The translations under genes were made by a program, and so were the position numbers. DNA of 64,000 nucleotides from NCBI RefSeq assembly GCF_000378605.1, contig NZ_KB905155.1, forward strand, positions 744,001 through 808,000. Reading direction: 5' to 3'. Position 1 is the stretch's first letter, and each line of letters begins with the position of its first letter. Source of the stretch: Thioalkalivibrio sp. ALJ21. GTDB taxonomy: Bacteria > Pseudomonadota > Gammaproteobacteria > Ectothiorhodospirales > Ectothiorhodospiraceae. The notes under the pieces are model-generated. The model worked only from the letters and a program-made list of their open reading frames with translations. It searched no databases and had not been told where the DNA came from. Below are positions 54,829 to 63,155 of this stretch, piece by piece.

Positions 54829-54928
54829 ATCCGTGCGTTGCAGGAGCTTGGCAGCTCGCACAGGCATGACTGCACATAGACTGAAGGAACTGGCAGGTGA
54901 AGGCCTGCGGAGAGGAAAGGGGATTTCC

Positions 54929-55717
54929 ATGGGTGTCGAGCGTTTGTCGTCGATCTTTTTCGTTCTCACTATGCTGCTGATAACCGCTGGCGCACCGGCC
55001 ATGGCCGCGCTACCGCAGGGGGCATGGCTTGACCTCTTGGAGCTCCGGGCGGACCAGGCCATGGACGCCGGTGATTACGCAGAGGTGATGCACGTCCTGG
55101 AACTGTACCGCCGAGCGGATGGGGAGCCTGGAATCAAGCTGAGGGCGCAGGAAATCGTTGCCAAGGCTCGACATTCCGGCGATCCCGGTTCGGCCTTCGT
55201 CCCCTTGGGCGAGTTAATTGCTGAAGCAGGACCGCAGCACCCATTCTACCGCTCGGCGCTAGAGCTATATGCAGAACTGGAGCGGGAGGCTCCTCACCCA
55301 CATTACCGGCCCCCCGCTCATGAACAAGCGGAACGCAAGGCAGGGGAACAACTTCGGCCGGAGCGCAGACTGGAAACGCAGCGTCGGCTTGATGCGTTGG
55401 GGCCCGAGCGAGACACCGCCGAACGCCAAGCACAACAGCACCGGGAAATGAACCAATGGCGCACCCAGGTACAATCCGTTATTCAACGTCGCTGGCATCA
55501 GCCATCGGGGCTAGACCCGTCGAGCCGTTCGATTGTGCGCGTACATGCGAATGAGTCCGGGGAAATCACCAATTTCGAGATTGAGAGCTGTTCGGGCGGC
55601 TCAGCCTTCTGCGAATCGGTGTGGGAAACCATGGCCCGCTTGTCCTCGTTACCGCGCCCGCCGGATGCGGATGCCGTTCGCGATGGACTCCGAATCCGCT
55701 TCGAGCCTAAACGATAA
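54929..55717 (+). CDS. Exported TolA/TonB C-terminal-domain protein
   Basis: 262 residues from MGVERLSS, with AGGGGA upstream of the ATG at 54929; a longer frame from 54788 is rejected. A signal peptide (SIFFVLTMLLITAGAPAMA) is followed by a helical repeat region resembling tetratricopeptide sequence (about 30-110), a charged Arg/Glu linker (about 125-180), and a TolA/TonB-type C-terminal domain (WRTQVQSVIQRRWHQPSGLD, then SIVRVHANESGEITNFEIESCSG). TolA-C domains contact TolB or Pal, so a periplasmic cell-envelope role is likely. It is not the canonical tolA: no membrane anchor or Tol partners are nearby. Its stop codon is part of the repeat at 55715. Confidence 0.75.
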   Translation: MGVERLSSIFFVLTMLLITAGAPAMAALPQGAWLDLLELRADQAMDAGDYAEVMHVLELYRRADGEPGIKLRAQEIVAKARHSGDPGSAFVPLGELIAEAGPQHPFYRSALELYAELEREAPHPHYRPPAHEQAERKAGEQLRPERRLETQRRLDALGPERDTAERQAQQHREMNQWRTQVQSVIQRRWHQPSGLDPSSRSIVRVHANESGEITNFEIESCSGGSAFCESVWETMARLSSLPRPPDADAVRDGLRIRFEPKR

Positions 55718-55738
55718 CGGGGTCGGACCATGGTAACC
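55715..55738. repeat. TAACGGGGTCGGACC motif copy
   Basis: TAACGGGGTCGGACC followed by ATGGTAACC; the first three bases are the stop codon of the TolA-C-like gene. The next stretch to 55939 has no supported gene. Confidence 0.65.
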
Positions 55739-55939
55739 AGGCCGGGGTGGCACTCGGTAGCTGGTGGTCTTTATTAGTCGTTTTGAATCTGAAGGGGTGA
55801 TTACCCTCCTGGGTCAGACCGTGCCCCTTGGACTCGGTCAGGCGAGGAACCAAGAAGCAAGGTCTCACCCTCTGATGCGATCTTCTACCCCGCTCTGGTG
55901 CCGAACAGAAGCAAGCCCCCGCAGGAACTACCAAGACTC

Positions 55940-56284
55940 CTACCGAGACTCGATTAGGATATCGGGCCGTGTTCGATATTCTGGCCGCTGTAGAGCCGGA
56001 TCCGTTTCATCGAGACAATAGAAAGTAACTTCAGCGGTACCGCCCGGAAGATGCGAAGATGGGGCAGTACTTACATTTGTCACAAGGAGCTCCTTCTCGA
56101 GCGTCTGGCAATGAGTGGCGGCTTCGTCCATCGCCAACCTTTGCGCACCCTGTATACCCCCACGTGCAGGCGCAGCATGCATTGAGACCGAATAGGTATC
56201 GGGTCCCATTTGCATCACGCCACTCGACTGTGCACATCCTGCAAAGACCACCGGAGACAGAAGGTAGACAATCCATTTTTTCAT
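55940..56284 (-). CDS. Small lipoprotein of unknown function
   Basis: 114 residues from MKKWIVYLLSPVVFAGCAQ, a lipoprotein signal with lipobox FAGC. AAGGAG lies 7 bases before the ATG at 56284; a frame from 56449 is rejected. The mature part resembles a recurring family of short proteobacterial lipoproteins (DTYSVSMHAAPARGGIQGAQRLAMDEA, CLDETDPALQRPEYR in parts). Function unknown. It overlaps the upstream membrane-protein gene by ATGA, so the two are translationally coupled. Confidence 0.8.
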   Translation of the reverse strand: MKKWIVYLLSPVVFAGCAQSSGVMQMGPDTYSVSMHAAPARGGIQGAQRLAMDEAATHCQTLEKELLVTNVSTAPSSHLPGGTAEVTFYCLDETDPALQRPEYRTRPDILIESR

Positions 56285-56541
56285 GGACAAGCTCCTTTCC
56301 TTGAAACCCTGAACATCCAAAGCGCAAGTACGAATCCTATACCTCCCAAGGCTGCTACGACAGAGGTTTGCGGGGCTTTCATACCGATAACTTCTAAGGC
56401 CGCAACGATGACCAGCATGTAAGGGAGCGCAAGAATAATGGTAGCCCATAGTGGCAGGGACCGACCAAGGCGCCTTAAAACCATCCCCAGAAGTGCCGGC
56501 GGCACCAAGGAAGCAGCCACTAAGCCGTAAAATTCAATCAT
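56281..56541 (-). CDS. Small three-helix membrane protein
   Basis: 86 residues from MIEFYGLVAASLVPPALLG, with AGGGGG 5 bases before the ATG at 56541 (a GTG two codons upstream is also possible). Three hydrophobic helices are visible (LVAASLVPPALLGMVL, LWATIILALPYMLVIVAAL, VVAALGGIGFVLALWMF). No family is recognised. Coupled to the lipoprotein gene downstream. Confidence 0.7.
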   Translation of the reverse strand: MIEFYGLVAASLVPPALLGMVLRRLGRSLPLWATIILALPYMLVIVAALEVIGMKAPQTSVVAALGGIGFVLALWMFRVSRKGACP

Positions 56542-56738
56542 TCGCACCCCCTATCCCTGGCCCGATTTCAACACTACAATGTGCAAGGTTTAGAAACAAG
56601 CCAGAGGGCGGCGTCGGGTAGCTTGATAACGGGGCCAGACCACCGCCACAGAACGGACCACGGTAACTAGTGTGTCGTGGAATAGAAGAAAAAGGACACC
56701 CATCGTCTTCCAGGCGCCCTCGCCCTTTGGGCCGACCT

Positions 56739-57003
56739 GAGCTGTTGAACGCGCGCCGCGTTGTGGTAGCTGTCTCTACGAGCATTCCCATCAAGACGCC
56801 ACTGAAAGGCCGTAATGGCGACACACCCAACGGCCTGGCGCTATCCGACCACAGGATGCATCGAGTCGGTTGTTGCGCCACCGCCGGTCCTGCGGCACCC
56901 TCGCGAGACTTCCGCGCCTGGCGGGCGCGTTCCCAACGGTATCCTCCGAGCGAAGGCCATGAGTGAAGCGACAATGACGGCGGTGGCCCGGCAGCGACTG
57001 CTG
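56739..57003 (+). repeat. 265-bp direct repeat, copy 1
   Basis: Identical to 58528-58792 except for one A/G difference near the right end. In copy 2 this segment is the upstream region and first 15 codons of the PDC-sensor gene. In copy 1 the reading frame (ATG at 56959) runs only MSEATMTAVARQRLLNG then stop. The two copies flank the NERD gene. Confidence 0.95.
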
Positions 57004-57009
57004 AACGGC

Positions 57010-57033
57010 TAACGGGGTCGGACCGCGTTAACC
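57010..57033. repeat. TAACGGGGTCGGACC motif copy
   Basis: TAACGGGGTCGGACC followed by GCGTTAACC, directly adjoining the right end of direct-repeat copy 1 and supplying the stop codon of its truncated frame. Confidence 0.65.
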
Positions 57034-57183
57034 ATCTGTATTGCAGACGATGAACGTCCCCGGACGGCTCGTTCAACGTCTTAAAGCGCCCATTTCGACG
57101 CTGAAATCGGCCGCTGGGGGCGCCTGGCGGAAATCGTGTAAGGGGACGACGGAGAGGCTGTACGGCTCAACTCAGGAGATTCG

Positions 57184-58218
57184 ATGATTCTTAAGGAGAA
57201 GGACGGCCTAAGCGGCCAAGATGAACGCTCGAAGGCCGGGCACCAGCAGGAACAGAACGTAGCGTTCTACCTGCGGCGCGAATTTGGCGACGATGAGACC
57301 GTGCGGATCATCAACGACTTGCGCATCGAGCATAATGGTGAGCGCGCGCAGATCGACCACCTGGTGGTGCACCCCTATGGGCTGGTCATCATCGAGTCAA
57401 AGAGCATCTACGGCGAAGTGAAGGTGAACGGCCATGGAGAGTGGTCGCGTAGCTACCGCGGCGACTGGTACGGCATGCCCTCCCCTGTGCGGCAGGCGGA
57501 GCTGCAAGAGGCCCTGGTCAAGGATCTCCTTCGCCAGAACGTGGAGAAGTTTCTCGGCCGACTGCTGGGCCTCCAGACCCAGATTGGCGGCCGTGACTGG
57601 AGGACGCTTTGCGCCGTATCCAGCAGCGCGATCCTGCATCGCGATGAGATGCCTCGTGCGATCGCGAACCGCGTGGTGAAGAGCGAGTTCGTCGCGGAGA
57701 AGGTACGCGAGCTCGTTGGCTCACGAGCCAAGGGACTGGTGACTGCCCGGGCACGATTCAGCCAAAAGGAAATCGAAGGCATCGGCGACTTCCTGCTCCA
57801 AAGCCACCTCGGGCCAAGCGCGAACACTTCGGCCGTGGCCGAGCCGGCCCCGCAGGTACATGAGCGGCCCCCTTCCGTTAAGCCCGAGCCAGCACCAAAG
57901 ACGCAGCGACCGTCGACGCCGAAACCGCAGCCCAAACAAGCCACGCCCTCCCCGGCTAAGAACCCGAGTCAGGCCTCCACCCTCGCCTGCAAGAAATGCG
58001 GCGAGCAAAACAAGCTGACCGGCATGTACGGCAAGTACGGCTACTACGTGCGCTGCGACTCCTGCGGCACGAACACCTCAATGAAGGTCCCCTGCCCGGC
58101 CTGCCAGTCCCGCAAGGTCCGAGTGACCAAATCCGGCCCGACCTACACCGGCGCCTGCCAGGACTGCGCCCACGAGTGGGTGGTATTCGAGCAGCCTGGC
58201 AATTCCGCCGACCAGTAG
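57184..58218 (+). CDS. NERD nuclease-related protein with zinc ribbons
   Basis: 344 residues. An N-terminal NERD domain (about 20-130) has the nuclease-like core QIDHLVVHPYGLVIIESKS with D60-region Asp and the E-x-K pair. A Pro-rich linker (about 220-265) leads to zinc-ribbon-like Cys pairs (CKKCGEQN, CDSCGTN, CPACQSRK, CQDCAHEW) like those of topoisomerase C-termini. AGGAG precedes the ATG. NERD proteins are scattered, often on mobile or defence-linked DNA. The gene lies exactly between the two copies of the 265-bp repeat. Confidence 0.88.
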   Translation: MILKEKDGLSGQDERSKAGHQQEQNVAFYLRREFGDDETVRIINDLRIEHNGERAQIDHLVVHPYGLVIIESKSIYGEVKVNGHGEWSRSYRGDWYGMPSPVRQAELQEALVKDLLRQNVEKFLGRLLGLQTQIGGRDWRTLCAVSSSAILHRDEMPRAIANRVVKSEFVAEKVRELVGSRAKGLVTARARFSQKEIEGIGDFLLQSHLGPSANTSAVAEPAPQVHERPPSVKPEPAPKTQRPSTPKPQPKQATPSPAKNPSQASTLACKKCGEQNKLTGMYGKYGYYVRCDSCGTNTSMKVPCPACQSRKVRVTKSGPTYTGACQDCAHEWVVFEQPGNSADQ

Positions 58219-58747
58219 CATCCTGACTTCGACTAATCCTGGAACCTGAAAAGCGGCTACAAACGTTCGTTGACGATTGCGGCTTTACCCCTAGGGGGAC
58301 AGCGCCGGACTCGTATTTCGGCAGGAAAAGAGGACACCCGCCTTGTTCAAATGCCGCCACAGCCCCTTCTCTCGTAGGAGCCCAGCCCTCTGGGCGATGG
58401 GGCATTGGGCACGTCTGATCGGCGAGGGGGCTCGCCTCCTACAAGGGGCTCCGCGGTCAGGCCTTGCCTTTTGTCCATAGGGTCAGCGCTTGTCTTTTGC
58501 CGCTGTCTCGGCCAGGGGGCGGGCCTGGAGCTGTTGAACGCGCGCCGCGTTGTGGTAGCTGTCTCTACGAGCATTCCCATCAAGACGCCACTGAAAGGCC
58601 GTAATGGCGACACACCCAACGGCCTGGCGCTATCCGACCACAGGATGCATCGAGTCGGTTGTTGCGCCACCGCCGGTCCTGCGGCACCCTCGCGAGACTT
58701 CCGCGCCTGGCGGGCGCGTTCCCAACGGTATCCTCCGAGCGAAGGCC
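58219..58747. other. Intergenic region before the PDC-sensor gene
   Basis: No gene is supported. It holds a GGACACCCGCCTTGTTC element, a 71-bp palindromic element (58374-58443) and most of direct-repeat copy 2 with the presumed promoter of the downstream gene. Confidence 0.7.
58374..58443. repeat. 71-bp self-complementary element, copy 1
   Basis: Begins GTAGGAGCCCAGCCCTCTGG and ends with CTCGCCTCCTACA; the two arms can pair over roughly 29 positions with a few mismatches. Other copies are at 60410-60480 and in the array at 63281-63619. Confidence 0.85.
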
Positions 58748-58792
58748 ATGAGTGAAGCGACAATGACGGCGGTGGCCCGGCAGCGGCTGCTG
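58528..58792 (+). repeat. 265-bp direct repeat, copy 2
   Basis: 264 of 265 positions match copy 1 (56739-57003). It ends 45 bases inside the PDC-sensor gene, so it contains that gene's upstream region and start. Confidence 0.95.
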
Positions 58793-59713
58793 CTCCAGGG
58801 GCAACTGTCGACCGCACTGGCGCGGCTGGTGGGCCCCTGCGCCGAGAGATGGGGTGATCGCGAGGCTCTGGAGCAGCGGCTCGCGGTGGCCCTGGGCGCG
58901 CTGCCGTCCTGCAAGTACCTCTATGTGCTCGATCAGCACGCTCACCAGGTGACCGCCAACGTATCCCCGGAAGGCCCCTTGCCAGACCAGGCCGGACGGG
59001 ATCGCAGCACCCGGCCCTACATGGCCGATGCCCTGGCCGGGGCCGATTTCTCCATGTCGTCGGCCTATATCAGCCGCAACCGGCGCCGCCCGACCCTGAC
59101 GGCCGTGCAACGTCTGACCCAAAGCGACGGCACCTTGCTGGGATTCCTGGGGGCGGACTTCGACCTGCGGGAGCTGCCCCTGACCCGCGACCTCTATCAG
59201 CAGCCGGACCAATGGATGCAGCTGAAGGGGGATCCAGCGATCCGCAGGGGTCTGTTCAACCAGCATCGGGTGGACAGCCCGCTCGACACCCGTATCGACG
59301 AGGTACTCGACCTCTTGACCGAGCTGGTGGCCGCCCACGGCGTATTCCACGGCAAGCTGCACTTCGCCAGTTCCCGGGCCACCTTGTGGCTGCGCGACGA
59401 CCCGTTCCGCTACCGCTTGCTGGACTACGAGGACCTCACGGATCCCGGGATCTGTCTCGCCTATCCCCAGCGGTCCTACCCCGAGGAAGCATTACTCTCC
59501 ACGGAGCAGGTAGCAGCGGTGTTCCGTACCTTCCGTGAGCTGCGCTTCATGGACGACACGATCTACCTGCGCTCCGGCTCCCTCAATATCTTCAACGGCA
59601 TGGTTGGCCTCAACTTCTCCTGTGACGGGTCCCACTACATGAGCGGGCAGGAGTTTCTGGCCAAACGCCTGGACTTCTGGCTGGGCTCCGAAGAAGAGCA
59701 CGAACACCCGTAA
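58748..59713 (+). CDS. PDC (Cache) sensor-domain protein, cytoplasmic
   Basis: 321 residues from MSEATMTAVARQRLLLQGQ; the ATG lies inside direct-repeat copy 2, with GAAGG upstream. The middle part resembles a PDC/dCache sensor fold (YLYVLDQHAHQVTANVSPEG, RSTRPYMADALAGADFSMSSAYIS, LGADFDLRELPL). No membrane helix or signal peptide is seen, so unlike most Cache domains it appears cytoplasmic. The C-terminal part (about 190-321) is not recognised. No output domain (kinase, GGDEF, MCP) is present, so it may act through a partner. Confidence 0.75.
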   Translation: MSEATMTAVARQRLLLQGQLSTALARLVGPCAERWGDREALEQRLAVALGALPSCKYLYVLDQHAHQVTANVSPEGPLPDQAGRDRSTRPYMADALAGADFSMSSAYISRNRRRPTLTAVQRLTQSDGTLLGFLGADFDLRELPLTRDLYQQPDQWMQLKGDPAIRRGLFNQHRVDSPLDTRIDEVLDLLTELVAAHGVFHGKLHFASSRATLWLRDDPFRYRLLDYEDLTDPGICLAYPQRSYPEEALLSTEQVAAVFRTFRELRFMDDTIYLRSGSLNIFNGMVGLNFSCDGSHYMSGQEFLAKRLDFWLGSEEEHEHP

Positions 59714-59750
59714 TCCCTCGGCCTCCGGGGAAGGGCAACCTGGGCAAGAA

Positions 59751-60020
59751 TCACAACGCGTCGTAATGGCCCCCGATCGCGAAGATATAGATGGCTTGAT
59801 CGTCGAAGTGGTAGATCAGTCGGTCCCGGGCGGAGAGACGTCGGGACCAGAAGCCCGAGAGCGAATGCCGGAGGGGTTCCGGCTTCCCGGTTCCGGTGGC
59901 CGGGTCGTTCCGGAGCATCTCCTTCAGGATCCGGCGCAGGGCTCGATGCAGCTTTGGGTCGCGCTCCCGGAGCGTTTCGTACGCGGCCCAGGTATTACCC
60001 TCGAATACCAGTGATCTCAT
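59751..60020 (-). CDS. yoeB: YoeB-family mRNA interferase toxin
   Basis: 89-residue RelE/YoeB-type toxin that cleaves mRNA at the ribosomal A site. Family sequence is visible: SLVFEGNTWAAYETLRERDPKL, then LRRILKEMLRNDPATGTGKPEPL, and the C-terminal RRLSARDRLIYHFDDQAIYIFAIGGHYDAL in parts with catalytic Arg, His and terminal Tyr. The start 60020 is preferred; a frame from 60083 adds 21 unrelated residues. It overlaps yefM by 26 bases. Confidence 0.92.
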   Translation of the reverse strand: MRSLVFEGNTWAAYETLRERDPKLHRALRRILKEMLRNDPATGTGKPEPLRHSLSGFWSRRLSARDRLIYHFDDQAIYIFAIGGHYDAL

Positions 60021-60273
60021 CGATCTCCCCTTCCGTGGGTCGATAACCGTCTCCCTTCCGATGGGTGGCGGCGGAGTCCGCAATCTGCTGCATCAAGCTG
60101 GAGTTCTGAAGCACATAGAGCGTTTCCTGCTCCCGCTCCCAGTCATCCGCGCTCATCACTACGAAGGCTTCACCCGCGCGCCGCGTCACCTTGAGCGGGG
60201 TGTGCGTGGATACCGCTTCCTCGACAAAGGCCTTCAGGTTCTCACGAAACCGGTTGACGCTTACTGTTTCCAT
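59995..60273 (-). CDS. yefM: YefM/Phd-family antitoxin
   Basis: 92-residue antitoxin and autorepressor that neutralises YoeB. N-terminal METVSVNRFRENLKAFVEEAV and THTPLKVTRRAGEAFVVMSADDWE match the Phd/YefM DNA-binding domain. The C-terminal acidic tail would bind the toxin. It is the first gene of the operon, as in the family, with a promoter-like sequence just upstream. Confidence 0.92.
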   Translation of the reverse strand: METVSVNRFRENLKAFVEEAVSTHTPLKVTRRAGEAFVVMSADDWEREQETLYVLQNSSLMQQIADSAATHRKGDGYRPTEGEIDEITGIRG

Positions 60274-60305
60274 GGTCGCTCCGAACCGTACGGTAATTCA
60301 GTACG

Positions 60306-60335
60306 AGAATAGACCAATTATTGGGGGTGATTCAA
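60306..60335 (-). promoter_or_regulatory. Probable yefM-yoeB promoter
   Basis: On the minus strand TTGAAT and TATTCT are separated by 18 bases, a reasonable sigma-70 match about 33 bases before the yefM ATG. Two GTAC-centred palindromes between it and the ATG could be the YefM operator. Confidence 0.55.
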
Positions 60336-60767
60336 TCGCCAAACATGGCTGGAAGCATGCGAAAGTGAACACCCATCTTGTTCACATGCCGCCACAGCCC
60401 CTTTCTCTCGTAGGAGCCCAGCCCTCTGGGCGATGGGGAGCTGGACACGTCCGATCGGCGAGAGGGCTCGCCTCCTACAGTGGGCAGGCCCCAGCCTCGG
60501 CGGCATGAAAATGAGGAAGCCCACCCTCCTCCGGCTCCACGCCGCCTATCCGGCTGCATTGGAGCTCCAAGTTATCGACCGGCAGGATCGCGAGCCCCTT
60601 CGTGTGTGGCTTCAGGCGCAAGCGCCTTGGGGCGGTATCGCCGTTTCGCTGAGGGCTGGGTTCCCGCGCAGATCGCTAATGGATCGAGGCAGTACCAAAA
60701 AACCCAACCATGCGTGGAAGGGTTGTCTATAGTTCACAAAGCACATTCCAAGAGGACTTCGAATCAC
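60336..60767. other. Intergenic region before the FimX-like gene
   Basis: No gene is supported. It contains the ACACCCATCTTGTTCACATG element (from 60369) and palindromic element copy 2. A 100-codon plus frame here (60433-60732) has no recognised product. Confidence 0.6.
60410..60480. repeat. 71-bp self-complementary element, copy 2
   Basis: GTAGGAGCCCAGCCCTCTGG at the left and GAGAGGGCTCGCCTCCTACAG at the right (in parts), same arrangement as the other copies. Confidence 0.9.
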
Positions 60768-63155
60768 ATGGCCGATGCTTCCGGCAGCACCCCGCAGGCG
60801 AAGTCCTCTCCAGCTCCATCCGATAACACCACCAGCCGGGACTTTGTCCGGGGACTGCCACGGATGGTCGCCGACCTGGCCGACCGGTGGTACATGATCC
60901 GGCAGCGGGGCTGCCGCCATGTGGACCTGGGGGAGATCCGCGCGCTGACCCGGGTGATCGCCGGGGGCCTGGCCGGGACATCGCTGAAGGAATCGCTGAA
61001 CACCGCACGGCGCATTGACGAGCGCGTGGCCCAGCACCTGCAAAGCCCGCTGCCTCCCAACTCCAACGAGCAGGAAACCATTGGCGCCCTGATCCTGCGC
61101 CTGCAGGGGACGCTTCCGGATGATCTCGCCGCGTCGGAGGGGCTCCCGGCGGCTCCGGAGCCTGGCAGTGTGCCCACTCCGATTCCCGACCGGCTGCGGG
61201 TCCAGTTACTCGGGTCCGCCGGCGCGACGCGCGACGAACTGGCGCTGCAACTGGTGGCCTGCGGCTTCCGGGTGGACGCCTTTGCCAACCTGCAGGAGGC
61301 GGTGCATGCCGAATCGGCGGCAACGCCTCATGCACGCGTCGTCCTGGCGGCGCCGCCGGGCCCGCCGACACCGGATGATGAGACCCGCCTGCCCAACATC
61401 CTGGTTCTGCACGCAGCCCAAAGTGGAGACCAGCCGACGACGCTGGACGACTGGGACGCGGTCCTGACCATGCCCACGATTCCCTCCGAAATGGCCGCGA
61501 CACTGGAGGGCCTGGTGGACTCCAGCCCGTGGGACCCGCTGCGGATCATGCTGGTCACCACGGGGCAGTCGGTCTCCCCTACCCGCGCCCTGCAGGAGGC
61601 CACGGCGCTCGACATCCAGCGTCTCTCGCCGGAGGACGACGTGCTGGCCCACGCGCTGGAGAGCCTGCCCGAGGCCATTGTGATCGACGTGGACATCGCG
61701 GCCGACCAGGCCTCGGCCCTGTCCCGCTCCCTTGATCAGGACCCATCGCTGTTCGACATCCCGCGTGTTCTGCTGACGCCACCAGAAGGCCCTGGAGCCG
61801 AGCCGGGCCCTCGGCTTGCGCACATATCGCCGGAGGCGGCGCCCGCGCGTGTCCGCTCCGAGGCGCGCCTCTGCCGCCGACGTCGTCGGGCCGGGCGGGC
61901 CCCCGCCACCCTGCGCTCCGGCGACCTGGCGCCCCTGCTGGACCACTGGCGAGCGGAGCTGGCCACTCAGCCCGGAATCGTCGCCCTCGCCTGCGTCGAA
62001 TGGGACGAGGCCCCAAGTCTGATCCGGGAACAGGGGGTGGCCGGTTTCTCGCTGCTTCAGCGTCGCCTGTTGGGGCGAATCGCGTCAGGCCTGGCCGCGG
62101 GCGAGCGCATCACCCGATTCAGCGAGAACGCGACCCTCGTGCTGCTGAACCGAGCCGACGCGGAAGCCCTGTCAAGCTGGGGCGATGCCCTTTATGCGAA
62201 GGTCCCGGCGCCGCATGGTGCCCCGAGCCACGCGCCGTACCCGGGCCTGAGCATCGGGATCACGGCACTGGCCGACATTCCCACGGCAGATGCAGTGGAC
62301 CAGTCTCTGGCGCTTTGCGCGCAGGCCCGCCGAGAGGGCGGCAACCGTATCCAGCTGGACCCGGCGCTGATCACGCCGGAGTGCGGTGCCGCCCAGCAGC
62401 AGCACTGGCGCCAGGTGATCACCCGGGCGATTCACGAGCAGCGCCTGTTCCTGGTGTATCAGCCCATCGCCAACATCGCCGGCTCCGACAACACGGAGCG
62501 CTACGAAGTCCTGCTCCGGATTCGCGACCCGGAAGGCCACACCCAGCTGCCCGGCCCGTTCGTGAACATGGCCGGACACCTGGACCTCGACCGGGCGCTG
62601 GACCGCTGGGTGCTGGCCAACGCAGTGGACATCCTGGGCGCACGACTGCGCACCCATCCGGACTCGGTGTTCTTCGTCAAACTGTCGCGCGGGTCGCTGC
62701 GCGACCAGGACCTGGCGGGTTGGCTCGGGCGCATCCTCGCCCAGGCGGCCTTGCCCGCCCGGGCACTGGTGCTGCAACTGGCGGAAGAGGACATCGTGGC
62801 GGACCTGCAACAGGCCGAACGCATCACGGGGGCGCTGCGCGACATCCAGGTCGGGGTGGCCGTGGAGCACTTCGGGCTTTCCAGCCAACAACCGACCCAG
62901 CTCCTGCGCAGCCTGCAGCCCGACTACGTAAAGGTGGCCCGCCCCCTGACCCACGGGCTGCACGATGCCGCCGACAAGCTCACACGCCTGGAACCGCTGC
63001 TGAATATCGCCCGGGCCAGCGGTGCGCGCACCATGGCGGCGTATGTGGAGGACGTAGACGGCCTGGCCCTACTGTGGCAGTCGCAGATCGACCTGGTGCA
63101 GGGCAACTTCCTGCGCCAGCCGGACGAGAAACTGCGCTACGACATCGAGTTCTAG
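60768..63155 (+). CDS. FimX-like degenerate EAL protein (c-di-GMP effector candidate)
   Basis: 795 residues; start 60768 has AGAGGA upstream, and longer frames are rejected. The N-terminal part holds two receiver-like or unassigned folds (about 140-360), an Arg-rich linker (RRRRAGRAP), then a degenerate GGDEF-like region (about 380-530) without a GGDEF motif. The C-terminal EAL domain (about 545-795) has key changes: EVL for EAL, KLS where catalytic Asn is expected, QLAEED for EITES, VEHFG for DDFG, and MAAYVED for AEGVE. It is probably inactive and binds c-di-GMP, as FimX does for type IV pili. No pilus gene is in the window. Confidence 0.8.
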   Translation: MADASGSTPQAKSSPAPSDNTTSRDFVRGLPRMVADLADRWYMIRQRGCRHVDLGEIRALTRVIAGGLAGTSLKESLNTARRIDERVAQHLQSPLPPNSNEQETIGALILRLQGTLPDDLAASEGLPAAPEPGSVPTPIPDRLRVQLLGSAGATRDELALQLVACGFRVDAFANLQEAVHAESAATPHARVVLAAPPGPPTPDDETRLPNILVLHAAQSGDQPTTLDDWDAVLTMPTIPSEMAATLEGLVDSSPWDPLRIMLVTTGQSVSPTRALQEATALDIQRLSPEDDVLAHALESLPEAIVIDVDIAADQASALSRSLDQDPSLFDIPRVLLTPPEGPGAEPGPRLAHISPEAAPARVRSEARLCRRRRRAGRAPATLRSGDLAPLLDHWRAELATQPGIVALACVEWDEAPSLIREQGVAGFSLLQRRLLGRIASGLAAGERITRFSENATLVLLNRADAEALSSWGDALYAKVPAPHGAPSHAPYPGLSIGITALADIPTADAVDQSLALCAQARREGGNRIQLDPALITPECGAAQQQHWRQVITRAIHEQRLFLVYQPIANIAGSDNTERYEVLLRIRDPEGHTQLPGPFVNMAGHLDLDRALDRWVLANAVDILGARLRTHPDSVFFVKLSRGSLRDQDLAGWLGRILAQAALPARALVLQLAEEDIVADLQQAERITGALRDIQVGVAVEHFGLSSQQPTQLLRSLQPDYVKVARPLTHGLHDAADKLTRLEPLLNIARASGARTMAAYVEDVDGLALLWQSQIDLVQGNFLRQPDEKLRYDIEF

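Larger units (their letters stand above)
54590..54928. other. Repeat-bearing intergenic region
   Basis: No gene is supported. It contains a GGGGTCGGAAC motif (54605), an element with GGACATCCATCTTCTTCC and GGGCGCC (54631-54661) related to 56687-56717, a large palindrome (54724-54755) and a GGGGTCGGACC motif (54803-54828). Confidence 0.7.
56542..57183. other. Intergenic region with first direct-repeat copy
   Basis: No full gene is supported. It contains a GGACACCCATCGTCTTCC element (56687-56717), the 265-bp repeat copy and a TAACGGGGTCGGACC motif. A 180-codon minus frame across this region has no recognisable product. Confidence 0.7.

Noticed and set aside
55764..56021. An 85-codon plus-strand frame
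   Set aside because: Mostly opposite the lipoprotein gene, with no recognisable domain or Shine-Dalgarno.
56534..57076. A 180-codon minus-strand frame across the first direct repeat
   Set aside because: No recognisable product, spans repeats and a neighbouring gene start, and the same sequence recurs opposite the other copy.
60433..60732. A 99-codon plus-strand frame before the FimX-like gene
   Set aside because: It begins inside a palindromic repeat, has no Shine-Dalgarno and no family resemblance.
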